Shown: positions 50,195 through 58,801 of the stretch, piece after piece
Position numbering within the stretch: position 1 is the stretch's first letter
How the letters are laid out: every line of letters begins with the position of its first letter
NCBI RefSeq assembly: GCF_009711265.1
Contig: NZ_WMII01000006.1
Location: 62,001-126,000, forward strand
Direction of reading: 5' to 3'
Source of the DNA: Paracoccus shanxieyensis
GTDB taxonomy: Bacteria; Pseudomonadota; Alphaproteobacteria; Rhodobacterales; Rhodobacteraceae
DNA length: 64,000 nt
Made by a program: the position numbers and the translations under genes
Notes under the pieces: generated by a model
Told to the model about the DNA's origin: nothing
Seen by the model: the letters and a program-made list of their open reading frames with translations, nothing else
Databases searched by the model: none

Positions 50195-51318
50195 TGGCCG
50201 AGGCGGTGGCGATCCCTGAACCGGGCCGGGCTGCGTCCCGCGCCGCGCTGGCGCTGGCGGGACTGGCCGCGATCTTTGCGGTGGCGCTGTTTGCCGGGGC
50301 GCGGTTCGGGCTGTTGCTGGCCGTGGGACTTGGCATCGGCATTACGCTTGAGGGGTTGCGCTTCGGCTTTGCCGGGCCGTGGCGCGCGATGATCCTGCGG
50401 CGCGATCCGGGCGGGCTGCTGGCGCAGCTTCTGGCCATCGCGCTGGTCTCGGTCGTGGCCTTCCCGCTGCTGGCCAGCCATCCGGGCGAGATTTTCGGCG
50501 CCGCCGCCCCCATCGGCTGGGCGATGGTCGCGGGCGCTTTCGTCTTTGGCATGGCGATGCAGGTGGTGCTGGGCTGCGGGTCCGGCACGCTGGTCAATGC
50601 CGGCAGCGGCAATCCGGTCGGGCTGCTGGCGCTGCCGTTTTTCGCGGTGGGCAGCTTTCTGGGCGCATATGGGCTGGTCTGGTGGACCGATCTGGGCGCG
50701 CTGCCGATCCTGACGCTGCAAGGCACATCCGGGCTGCTGGTCACGCTGGGCGGGCTGGCGGCGGTCGCCGTCCTGCTGCTGGCGCTGGCCGCGCCGGGCA
50801 CGCGCCGCGTGCCGGGGCGGCTGATCGTCGCGGCGGTGCTGCTGGCGGCCTTGGCCATCGGCAATCTGGTCGTGGCGGGACAGCCCTGGGGCGTGGTCTA
50901 TGGGCTGGGGCTTTGGGCCGCCAAGGGCGCGGTGGCGCTGGGGGCGGATCTGTCCGGATCGGCCTTCTGGACGGCACCGGGCAATGCCGCGCGGCTGGGC
51001 GACAGCGTGCTGACGGATGTGACCTCGTTGACGAATATCGGCATCATCGGCGGCGCGTTTCTGGTCGCGGCATGGCGCAGCGGCGGGCTGAACCAGCCCC
51101 TGCCGAAACTGCCGCTGCGGGCATGGATCGCCGCCGCCGTTGCCGGTCTGCTGATGGGCTTTTCGTCGCGGCTGGCCTTTGGCTGCAATGTCGGCGCGTT
51201 CTTTTCCGGCATCTCGACCGGCAGCCTGCATGGCTGGGTCTGGTTCGGCGCGGGCTTTCTGGGCTCGGTTCTGGGGGTGCGGCTGCGGCCCCTGCTGGGG
51301 ATGGAGGCACGCGCATGA
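50194..51318 (+). CDS. YeeE/YedE (TsuA-like) sulfur compound transporter
   Basis: 374 residues with about ten membrane helices. Two Cys-bearing segments, MQVVLGCGSGTLVNAGSGNP and LAFGCNVGAFFSGI, correspond to the conserved cysteines along the thiosulfate path of YeeE/TsuA proteins. It would import thiosulfate or a related sulfur compound. It overlaps the rhodanese stop by one base and its own stop is overlapped by a small coupled gene. Together the three genes form a compact sulfur-uptake operon. Confidence 0.88.
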   Translation: MAEAVAIPEPGRAASRAALALAGLAAIFAVALFAGARFGLLLAVGLGIGITLEGLRFGFAGPWRAMILRRDPGGLLAQLLAIALVSVVAFPLLASHPGEIFGAAAPIGWAMVAGAFVFGMAMQVVLGCGSGTLVNAGSGNPVGLLALPFFAVGSFLGAYGLVWWTDLGALPILTLQGTSGLLVTLGGLAAVAVLLLALAAPGTRRVPGRLIVAAVLLAALAIGNLVVAGQPWGVVYGLGLWAAKGAVALGADLSGSAFWTAPGNAARLGDSVLTDVTSLTNIGIIGGAFLVAAWRSGGLNQPLPKLPLRAWIAAAVAGLLMGFSSRLAFGCNVGAFFSGISTGSLHGWVWFGAGFLGSVLGVRLRPLLGMEARA

Positions 51319-51479
51319 CCCGCCGTCTGACCGCGCCGCTCGCGCTTTTGTTCGTGGCTGCGGTGCTGGTGTTCGATCTGGCCCGCACGCCGCCCAATCC
51401 CTATCACGCCCCGCCGATGCTGGCGCTGGGATCGGGTGTGGCCGCCACCGGCGGCTTTTGCGGGGCGATGCCGCAATAA
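51315..51479 (+). CDS. 54-residue small exported or membrane protein
   Basis: The ATG at 51315 overlaps the stop of the YeeE-like gene (ATGA). The product starts with MTRR and a hydrophobic run (LALLFVAAVLVFDLA), followed by a Pro-rich segment and a C-terminus with a single Cys (GGFCGAMPQ). Codon bias matches its neighbours. I do not recognise the family. Coupling to the transporter suggests a small partner of the sulfur system. The length and overlap are directly visible; the function is not known. Confidence 0.65.
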   Translation: MTRRLTAPLALLFVAAVLVFDLARTPPNPYHAPPMLALGSGVAATGGFCGAMPQ

Positions 51480-51506
51480 CGGCGGCGGCCATGAATGCCG
51501 ACATGA

Positions 51507-51533
51507 AAAAGGCCGCCCCGGTGGCGGCCTTTT
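51507..51533. terminator. Bidirectional Rho-independent terminator
   Basis: An 11-bp stem AAAAGGCCGCC / GGCGGCCTTTT with a 5-base loop stands between the convergent sulfur operon and decarboxylase gene, with T-runs in both directions. Confidence 0.9.
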
Positions 51534-51558
51534 CCGAAAAAGCGGGGCGCGATCCGTG

Positions 51559-53847
51559 CTATTCGGCGACGCAATCCGCGAAATAGCGCTTGATCCCATC
51601 CGGGCCGGTTTCCTGCACCAGCCCGTGAATATCGGTTTCAAACCCGGGGCATTCGCGTTCAAACTCGCGGTTGAACTTTAGATATTCGACGATCTTGCGG
51701 TTGAAGACCTCGCCCGGGATCAGCAGCGGAATGCCCGGAGGATAGGGCGTCACAAGGCTGGTCGTGATGCGGCCCTCAAGCTCGTCGATCGGCACGCGCT
51801 GCGTGGTGCGGCGCGCGATATGGGCAAAGGCATCGCTGGGCGTCATCGCCGGGGTATGGTCGCTGAGATACATCTCGGTCGAGAGGATCGCGATGTCATA
51901 TTTGGAATACAGCGAATGGACGTGCTGGCACAGGTCGCGCAGGCCCATCTGTTCATAGCGCGGCTGCTTCTGGCAGAATTCCGGCATCACGCGCCATAGC
52001 GGCTGGTTGCGGGCGTAATCGTCCTTGAACTGCTGCAACGAGGCCAGCAGCGTATTCCAGCGCCCCTTGGTGATGCCGATGGTGAACATCACAAAGAAGC
52101 TGTAAAGCCCGGTCTTTTCGATCACCACGCCATGTTCGGCCAGATATTTCGACACGATGCTGGCCGGAATGCCCCAATCCTCGAACCGGCCATCAAGGTT
52201 CAGGCCCGGGGTGATGATGGTGGCCTTGATCGGGTCCAGCATGTTGAAGCCCGGCGCCATGTCGCCAAAGCCGTGCCAGCTGTCTTCGCCGTCGCGCTGC
52301 ACGCCTTCGCTGTCGGTGCGGCGCAGCACCCAGTCCTTGGTGCGGCCGATGCCTTCCTCTTCCAGCTCATCCGGGCCCCAGACGCGGAACCACCAGTCGT
52401 CATCGCCGAATTCGGCATCGACCTTGCGCATGGCGCGGCGGAAATCCAGGGCCTCGGCGATGGATTCCTCGACCAAGGCCGTGCCGCCCGGCGGCTCCAT
52501 CATCGCGGCGGCCACGTCGCAGCTGGCGATGATCGAATATTGCGGGCTGGTCGAGGTGTGCATCAGATAGGATTCGTTGAACAGATGCCGGTCCAGCTTG
52601 GTATTGGCGCTGTCCTGCACCAGCACGTGACTGGCCTGAGAGATCCCGGCCAGCAGCTTGTGGACCGATTGCGTGGCATAGGTCACCGAATGTTCGGTGC
52701 GGCCCCGCTTGCGCCCCATGGCGTGATAGGTGCCATAGAAGGGATGAAACGCCGCATGGGGCAGCCACGCTTCGTCGAAATGCAGGTTTTCGACATAGCC
52801 GTCCAGCAGGCCCTTGATGACTTCGGTATTGTACAGAACGCCGTCATAGGTCGATTGCGTCAGCGTCATGATGCGCGGCTTGACGGTCTCGGCATCGACG
52901 CCGGCCAGCAGCGGGTTGGCGCGGATCTTGGCCTTGATCGTCTCGATCTCGAATTCGGAATAGGGGATCGGGCCGATGATGCCGTAATGATTGCGCGTGG
53001 GTTTCAGAAAGACCGGGATCGCGCCGGTCATGATGATCGAATGCAGGATCGACTTGTGGCAGTTGCGGTCGACCACGACCACATCGCCGGGCGCGACGGT
53101 GTGGTGCCAGACCATCTTGTTGCTGGTCGAGGTGCCGTTCGTCACGAAGAAGCAGTGATCGGCGTTGAAGATCCGCGCCGCATTGCGTTCCGAGGCCCCG
53201 ATGGCGCCGTTGTGGTCCAAGAGCTGGCCCAGTTCCTCGACCGCATTGCAGACATCGGCGCGCAGCATGTTTTCGCCATAGAACTGGTGATACATCTGGC
53301 CGATGGGCGATTTCAGGAAGGCCACCCCGCCGGAATGGCCGGGGCAGTGCCACGAATAGGATCCGTCCTCGGCGTAATCCAGAAGCGCCTTGAAGAAGGG
53401 CGGCTGGATGCCTTCCAGATAGGTCTTGGCCTCACGGATGATGTGGCGGGCGACGAATTCCGGCGTGTCCTCGAAGGCGTGGATGAAGCCGTGCAATTCG
53501 CGCAGGATGTCATTGGGCAGATGGCGCGAGGTCTTGGTTTCGCCATAGATATAGATCGGCACATCGGCGTTTTTCCAGCGCACTTCCTCGATGAAGTTGC
53601 GCAGGTCGCTGATGACGGGATCCAGATCCGGGCCGGGGGTGAATTCCTCGTCGTCGATGGACAGAACGAAGGCGCTGGCGCGCGACTGCTGCTGGGCGAA
53701 TTGCGACAGATCGCCATAGCTGGTGGCGCCCAGCACCTCGAAACCTTCGGTTTCGATGGCGTCTGCCAAGGCGCGGATACCCAGACCCGAGGAATTCTCG
53801 GAGCGGAAATCCTCGTCGATGATGACAATGGGAAAGCGGAATTTCAT
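51559..53847 (-). CDS. Orn/Lys/Arg decarboxylase (PLP-dependent, fold type I)
   Basis: 762 residues, the size of bacterial inducible arginine/lysine/ornithine decarboxylases. An N-terminal wing domain (about 1-130) precedes the catalytic part, with STSNKMVWHHTVAPGDVVVV, HFDEAWLPHAAFHPFYG and the PLP-lysine motif QSVHKLLAGISQ. A C-terminal domain ends the protein. AAGGAGACC lies before the ATG. It produces agmatine, cadaverine or putrescine; the substrate cannot be told by eye. A partner antiporter is not adjacent, so polyamine synthesis is as likely as acid resistance. Confidence 0.88.
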   Translation of the reverse strand: MKFRFPIVIIDEDFRSENSSGLGIRALADAIETEGFEVLGATSYGDLSQFAQQQSRASAFVLSIDDEEFTPGPDLDPVISDLRNFIEEVRWKNADVPIYIYGETKTSRHLPNDILRELHGFIHAFEDTPEFVARHIIREAKTYLEGIQPPFFKALLDYAEDGSYSWHCPGHSGGVAFLKSPIGQMYHQFYGENMLRADVCNAVEELGQLLDHNGAIGASERNAARIFNADHCFFVTNGTSTSNKMVWHHTVAPGDVVVVDRNCHKSILHSIIMTGAIPVFLKPTRNHYGIIGPIPYSEFEIETIKAKIRANPLLAGVDAETVKPRIMTLTQSTYDGVLYNTEVIKGLLDGYVENLHFDEAWLPHAAFHPFYGTYHAMGRKRGRTEHSVTYATQSVHKLLAGISQASHVLVQDSANTKLDRHLFNESYLMHTSTSPQYSIIASCDVAAAMMEPPGGTALVEESIAEALDFRRAMRKVDAEFGDDDWWFRVWGPDELEEEGIGRTKDWVLRRTDSEGVQRDGEDSWHGFGDMAPGFNMLDPIKATIITPGLNLDGRFEDWGIPASIVSKYLAEHGVVIEKTGLYSFFVMFTIGITKGRWNTLLASLQQFKDDYARNQPLWRVMPEFCQKQPRYEQMGLRDLCQHVHSLYSKYDIAILSTEMYLSDHTPAMTPSDAFAHIARRTTQRVPIDELEGRITTSLVTPYPPGIPLLIPGEVFNRKIVEYLKFNREFERECPGFETDIHGLVQETGPDGIKRYFADCVAE

Positions 53848-53956
53848 CTAGGTCTCCTTTCGGGGGGCGGGGGACCGCAGGACGGGGATGGGCTCGGAGC
53901 ATGGTTGTTCATGCAGTCGCGGGCGTCGTCAAGACCCCGCCGCGCGACGGGCCGGA

Positions 53957-55252
53957 TCAGCCCGCGACTTTCCAGAACGGTTTGGCAGCGATCAGCTTGT
54001 CATATGCCGCGGCGGCCCTGGAAAGCTGGTCGGCTTTGGCGGGGGCCGTGGCAAGCGCCGTGCCGCCATGTTCATCTTGCAGGCCAAGCCGGGCCAGAAC
54101 CTCGGGCGCGGTGGCATGATCGTTCAGGTCGCCCAGAATGTCCTGCATCGCCTCAAGCGCCGACAGAAACCGCTTCTTGCGCTTTTTGTGGCCGTAAAGC
54201 CCGGCAAAGAATTCGACGCCGTAGCGCAGCTTCTTGGCATCCTTGCGCAAGTCGTGCCGCTGCGCATCGGGGATGTGCAGCAGGTCGCGGCCATCCTTGC
54301 GGACCTTGCGCGTGAAACGGCGCAGCGCCTGCCCGGCAAAGTCGGCGGCGGGCTGGTTGCGCAGCGGTGCCGTGCCCAGATCGCGGCACCATGGCCCGTC
54401 ATGCAGCCATTCGGTCAGATCCAGCATCAGCAGCCGGACCTGCGGCGATGCCAGCAGCTCGGCCATCCGCGCATAGGCCGATTGTCGCGCCGCCGTCAGC
54501 TTGTCGCGCAGCGCCGCATCGCTGGCGGCGTCCAGCATCACGTCGATTTCGCGCGCCTCACCCAGCCCGGCGGCCAGATCGCGCAGCCCGTCCCGCAGGC
54601 CCGGCGCATCATCCGCGCCAAGGATCGGCTTGAACACCGAGAAGGCCGAGCGCGCCCGGCGCAGCGCCACGCGTGCCTGATGCACCGCCTCGGCCGAGGG
54701 GTTGGTCAGCAGCACGTCTTCGTTCAGGCGGTAATGCCGCAGACAGTTCAGCACGATGGTCTGGAACGCCTGCCCCGCGCTCATGTCACGACCAAGGGCC
54801 ACGGGATCGGATTTGAAATGCCCCGGCAGGCTGGCCAGCAGCGCCGCGCCGCATTCGGCCTTGGTCTGCACGCCGAGCCGCAGGGGCGCGATCTGGCCCA
54901 GCCTGCGGGCCAGATCGAACAGCGCAGCCGGGCTGCCGGAGGAAAGCCGCAGGCCGATTTCGCTGACCGGGCTGAACCGGTCGCCCGCCGAAATCTGGCC
55001 CGTGTCGATGGCGAGGCCGATGACCGCCCCCGCATGCTCGATGGTCCAGCTTTGGCGGTTGATGTCGACGGTGAAGGCATAGGGTCCGGGGCCGTCATCC
55101 TGACCCTCAGGCACGGCCAGAAACAGCCCCCCACGAAAGACATAGCGCCTGCGCTGCTGGGTGATCTGCGGGTCGGTGGTCAAAAGCCTGGCGCTGCCGA
55201 TGGCATTGGCCCCGGCGGCGGTCGTGTAAAGCCTTAGGTCGGTATTCGGCAA
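53957..55252 (-). CDS. CHAD domain protein with degenerate CYTH-like N-terminus
   Basis: 431 residues. The start is TTG at 55252, with AAGGGACAG upstream. The C-terminal ~280 residues form a CHAD domain rich in conserved His and basic residues (EAVHQARVALRRARSAF, DLRKDAKKLRYGVEFF), which binds polyphosphate. The N-terminal ~130 residues sit where a CYTH triphosphatase domain usually lies but lack a clear ExExK motif, so the enzyme activity may be lost. No polyphosphate kinase gene is adjacent. Confidence 0.75.
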   Translation of the reverse strand: MPNTDLRLYTTAAGANAIGSARLLTTDPQITQQRRRYVFRGGLFLAVPEGQDDGPGPYAFTVDINRQSWTIEHAGAVIGLAIDTGQISAGDRFSPVSEIGLRLSSGSPAALFDLARRLGQIAPLRLGVQTKAECGAALLASLPGHFKSDPVALGRDMSAGQAFQTIVLNCLRHYRLNEDVLLTNPSAEAVHQARVALRRARSAFSVFKPILGADDAPGLRDGLRDLAAGLGEAREIDVMLDAASDAALRDKLTAARQSAYARMAELLASPQVRLLMLDLTEWLHDGPWCRDLGTAPLRNQPAADFAGQALRRFTRKVRKDGRDLLHIPDAQRHDLRKDAKKLRYGVEFFAGLYGHKKRKKRFLSALEAMQDILGDLNDHATAPEVLARLGLQDEHGGTALATAPAKADQLSRAAAAYDKLIAAKPFWKVAG

Positions 55253-55367
55253 ACGTCTGTCCCTTTTGTCATCTGAGGCTTAGCGCGCAGACCCCGCGCC
55301 GCGTTCCACATCGCATTAAGATAACTGGCACCGCGGCGGGCTTGCAGAGCCGGCGGCTGTCGCGGTA

Positions 55368-55387
55368 TGTTATGTGATAATATTACA
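55368..55387 (+). promoter_or_regulatory. Zur-like imperfect palindrome
   Basis: TGTTATGTGATAATATTACA is an AT-rich imperfect palindrome (outer TGTxAT / ATxACA) in GC-rich surroundings, 16 bp before the start of the CobW-derived gene. It resembles alphaproteobacterial Zur sites (GTTATAxTATAAC type). COG0523 genes are common Zur targets, which supports the assignment; the match is by eye. Confidence 0.5.
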
Positions 55388-55402
55388 ATGGAACAGATCG
55401 CC

Positions 55403-55957
55403 ATGCCACCCGACCCTCGTCTGCCTGTCACGGTGCTGTCCGATATCGACCGGGCCCAGAGGCAGCCGCAATGGGCCAAGGCGCTCGGCGATTTGGCCGA
55501 CCCTACCTGCAAGACCAAGGCATACGGCCTTGCATCCTTCGTCTATCGCGCGCGCCGACCGTTTCATCCGGCGCGCATCCAATCGGTGCTGAGCGGGGAT
55601 CTGCGGGGCGTCATCCGCGCCAAGAGCCAGTTTTGGCTGACGACGCGACCGGATTGGGCGGCCGCGTTCAGCCTTGCGGGCGCGATCTCGACCATCTGGC
55701 CGTTGGGGGAGTGGTGGGCCAGCGTCCCGCCCGAACGCTGGCCGGCGCAGTCCGAGGCCATGCAGCATATCGAACGCTATTGGGCCGAGCCACGGGGCGA
55801 CCGGCGGCAGGAACTGGTCTTTATCGGCGCGGGGATGGATCCGTCGGCGATCATCGCGGCGCTGGACGCAGCACTGATTGGCGGCGATGACTTCACGCCT
55901 TGGGACTGGCAGGGGCCGTCCGACCCGTTCCCCGAATGGCACCGGACTGCCGCATGA
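55403..55957 (+). CDS. Internally deleted COG0523/CobW-type protein (C-terminal domain only)
   Basis: 184 residues from the ATG at 55403. The product opens with MPPDPRLPVTVLS, which is how COG0523 GTPases begin just before Walker A, then jumps directly to DIDRAQRQPQWAKALGDLAD and the CobW C-terminal domain (SFVYRARRPFHPARI, IRAKSQFWLTTRPDW, ELVFIGAGMDPSAII). The whole GTPase domain, including Walker A, the CxCC metal motif and NKxD, is missing, about 200-250 residues compared with family members. The frame is kept and the next gene is still coupled by an ATGA overlap. It may be a stand-alone zinc-binding remnant or a pseudogene. Confidence 0.8.
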   Translation: MPPDPRLPVTVLSDIDRAQRQPQWAKALGDLADPTCKTKAYGLASFVYRARRPFHPARIQSVLSGDLRGVIRAKSQFWLTTRPDWAAAFSLAGAISTIWPLGEWWASVPPERWPAQSEAMQHIERYWAEPRGDRRQELVFIGAGMDPSAIIAALDAALIGGDDFTPWDWQGPSDPFPEWHRTAA

Positions 55958-56235
55958 GCGCGCCGGGCAATCTGCGCAGTTCCCTGCGGCGGCGGGGCAG
56001 CACCAGCCCCATGGCCGCCTATGACCGACTGCCCCTGGACCTGCGCCGCTGGCTGGCGGGCGCGGCCCTGCCATGGAGCGCGCATTCCGCCCTGCGGCTG
56101 TGGCGGCGGGCCATGCGTGACCGCCCCGCCGATACCGCCCATGCGCTGCAAATGCTGAGCGCCGCCGAAACGCGGCTGCTTGGCCGCGATGCCGGGCGCA
56201 TCTGGGGCAGAGATTATCCCAGTCCCAAGCCTTGA
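55954..56235 (+). CDS. DUF6525-like small basic protein
   Basis: 93 residues. The ATG overlaps the stop of the CobW-derived gene. The sequence MSAPGNLRSSLRRRGSTSPM and LDLRRWLAGAALPWSAHSA, rich in Arg and Trp, matches my memory of DUF6525 proteins that follow COG0523 genes in Rhodobacterales. Function unknown; a role in zinc homeostasis is suggested only by neighbourhood. It converges with the phytochrome gene, with 10 bp between stops. Confidence 0.65.
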   Translation: MSAPGNLRSSLRRRGSTSPMAAYDRLPLDLRRWLAGAALPWSAHSALRLWRRAMRDRPADTAHALQMLSAAETRLLGRDAGRIWGRDYPSPKP

Positions 56236-56245
56236 AGCCCAAGCC

Positions 56246-58801
56246 TTAAAGCGCGCGGAAGGCTTTCAGGATGTCCTGCACCTGATAGGGTTTCTGCACC
56301 ACCGGCACGGCATCGAAACTGTCGGGCAGGTCGATGTCGCGGCCATAGCCGGTGGCAAAGACGAAGGGGATGCCGCGCGCCATCAGCGCCTCGGCGATCG
56401 GGACCGAGGTTTCGTGCCGCAGGTTCAGGTCCAGCACCGCCAGATCCGGCGCATCCTGTTCGATCATCGCCAGCGCCTTTTTCACACTGGGCGCGACGCC
56501 CAGAACCACCATGCCGTGATCGGTCAACTCGGCTTCCAGCGACATGGCGATCAGCACCTGATCCTCGACCAGAAGAACGCGGCGGCCCTCCAGCATGCCG
56601 GACGGGCCGGACAGGGCCGCAGGCAGCGCGGTTTCCTCGGGGGCGCCGGTATCGGACAGGGCGCGGGCGAAGCGGGCGGGCAGGCGGAACTGCGCCAGCA
56701 GCCCGTCCGAGGCAAAGCTCAGCTCGCTTTCGCCGCCCAGATCGAAGGGCAAGGAGCGGCGGATCAGGTCCGAGCCGAAGCCCGTGGTTTCAGGCGCGCG
56801 GACGCCCGGCACGCCGGTTTCCTGCCAGCGGATCTGGCAGTCGCCGCATGGCAGGATCGTCCAGCTGACCGACAGCGCGCCGCCGCGCTGCGACAGCGCG
56901 CCGTATTTGGCGGCATTCGTGGCCATTTCATGCAGCACCAGCGCCATCACGGAAAAGGCCCGCGAATCCAGCGCCACATTGGGGCCGGTCAGGTGGATCC
57001 CCTCGCGCTTGGCGGAATAGGGGCCAAGCTCGGCGCGCAGCAGATCGCGCAGCAACCCGCCGTTTTCGTCGCGGATCACCTGATCATGGGCATGGGCCAG
57101 CGCCTGAATGCGGCCGCGCAGCGCCTCGGTATAGCTTTCCAGCGTGTCGCCCGGCTGCTGTTTCTGACTGACCAGACTGCGGATCACCGCAAGGATGTTC
57201 TTGACGCGGTGATTCAGTTCCTGATTCAGCACCCGCTGGCGCACGGCGGCGCGGCTGCGTTCATCGGCCAGCAATTCCGAGTTGAACAGCAGCACCTCGA
57301 CCACCGAGATCCGCAGCGCCTCGGCAAAGCGGCAATCGGCTTCGGACCACGGATGCGATTTCTCTCGCACGGTTTCCTTCCAGATCGCGAAGCTTTTGCG
57401 CGGCGTCAGCCGGTCGCCCAGCGGGCCGGTCTCATAGGTCTTGTTGGGATCGCCCGCCCAGTCCAGCGTCTGCTCGGCCTCGCGCCGGAAATAGAACAGG
57501 AAATCGCGCGGTCTGCGTGACAGCGGGATGATCAACGCGCCCGCCACGCTGCGGGTCAGATCGGCCGCATCGGGCAGGACCGCCGACAATTGATCGGTGT
57601 GGAAGATCTGGCCATCGGGCGAGGTTTCGGCCAGCCGCAGCAACGGCTCGGCGGCGGTCTGGCTGGGGGCGTGGCCCACCGTGCTCCATGTGCCGTCGAA
57701 CCACAGCGCGATGCCTTCGGCGTCGATCAGCTTGGCCAGATCGGGCAGGCGGTTTTCCAGCGCGTTGCGCACGTCTTCGTTGCGGCTGGCATCGACCATC
57801 AGATCGTCCAGCGCGCGGCGGGCCAGTTCCTCGGCCTTGCGGGCATGACGGCGGGTCAGCGCGTCCAGATGCATCGAGAAGAACTCGCCCACCATTTCGG
57901 CTGCGGCGCGGTCGGCCATGGTCAGCACCTTGGGCGCATAGTGATGGCAGGCGATCAGCCCCCAAAGCTGGCCGTTGATGATGATCGACACCGACATCGA
58001 GGCCGACACGCCCATATTGCGCAGATATTCGCAATGCACCGGCGACACGCTGCGCAGATGCGCATAGGACAGATCCAGCGGCGCGCCCATGCTGTCGCGC
58101 ACCGGCAGAACCGGCACGGGCTGATACGAGGCATCGCTGATGACGCGGATCGGATTGCGCAGATACAGCGCGCGGGCCTGCTGGGGAATGTCGCTGGCCG
58201 GGAAATACTGGCCGCGGAAGCTTTCGTGTTCCTGCTGCTTGGCCTCGCTGACGACCTTGCCCGCGCCGTCGGCGCCAAGCTCATAGATCATCACGCGGTC
58301 ATAACCCAGTTGCGCCTGAATCAGATGCGCCGCGTGCTGGATCAGCGCCTCGGCGCTGTCCATGCCGCGCAGCCGTCCGACGACGGTGCGGGCCATGCTC
58401 ATCACAGCGCCAAGGTTCTGGGCGGCGGGCTCGAATTCCAGAATGGCGTGACCTTCATAGCGGTGCCCGGTCACGTCGAAACTGCGGCCATTGATCTGCA
58501 GCCCGAAGATCAGCGCCGGGCGCGGCTCATGCCCGGCGACGGCCAGCGCATTGCCCAAGGTGTGCAGGTTTTCCGGCCCGATCAGGTCGACCAGCGGCTG
58601 GCCAATCAGATCGCCGCTCAGGCCCAGCATGCTGGCGGCATTCGCGGAATGGCGCTGGACGGTGCGGGCGGCGGCATCGCAGGCCAGCAGGCAACCATGC
58701 GGCTGGATGCTGCCGGGAATATGGATCGGCTCGCGGTCGCAATTGGTCAGGTCGATGGGCTGCCCGGCCAGCGAGGCGTCCGATACGGCAATGCGTGTCA
58801 T
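56246..58801 (-). CDS. bphP: Bacteriophytochrome hybrid histidine kinase
   Basis: 851 residues. It senses red/far-red light with biliverdin bound at Cys21 (TNCDREPIHIPGSIQPHG). A PAS domain is followed by GAF (PASDIPQQAR, SPVHCEYLRNMGV), PHY with the tongue motif PRKSF and WKETV, and a HWE/HisKA_2-type kinase (NQELNHRVKNILAVIRSLV). A C-terminal receiver domain holds the phospho-acceptor in DLAVLDLNLRHE. The ATG overlaps the stop of the heme oxygenase gene, so chromophore enzyme and apoprotein are co-produced. No separate response regulator output gene is adjacent. Confidence 0.93.
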   Translation of the reverse strand: MTRIAVSDASLAGQPIDLTNCDREPIHIPGSIQPHGCLLACDAAARTVQRHSANAASMLGLSGDLIGQPLVDLIGPENLHTLGNALAVAGHEPRPALIFGLQINGRSFDVTGHRYEGHAILEFEPAAQNLGAVMSMARTVVGRLRGMDSAEALIQHAAHLIQAQLGYDRVMIYELGADGAGKVVSEAKQQEHESFRGQYFPASDIPQQARALYLRNPIRVISDASYQPVPVLPVRDSMGAPLDLSYAHLRSVSPVHCEYLRNMGVSASMSVSIIINGQLWGLIACHHYAPKVLTMADRAAAEMVGEFFSMHLDALTRRHARKAEELARRALDDLMVDASRNEDVRNALENRLPDLAKLIDAEGIALWFDGTWSTVGHAPSQTAAEPLLRLAETSPDGQIFHTDQLSAVLPDAADLTRSVAGALIIPLSRRPRDFLFYFRREAEQTLDWAGDPNKTYETGPLGDRLTPRKSFAIWKETVREKSHPWSEADCRFAEALRISVVEVLLFNSELLADERSRAAVRQRVLNQELNHRVKNILAVIRSLVSQKQQPGDTLESYTEALRGRIQALAHAHDQVIRDENGGLLRDLLRAELGPYSAKREGIHLTGPNVALDSRAFSVMALVLHEMATNAAKYGALSQRGGALSVSWTILPCGDCQIRWQETGVPGVRAPETTGFGSDLIRRSLPFDLGGESELSFASDGLLAQFRLPARFARALSDTGAPEETALPAALSGPSGMLEGRRVLLVEDQVLIAMSLEAELTDHGMVVLGVAPSVKKALAMIEQDAPDLAVLDLNLRHETSVPIAEALMARGIPFVFATGYGRDIDLPDSFDAVPVVQKPYQVQDILKAFRAL

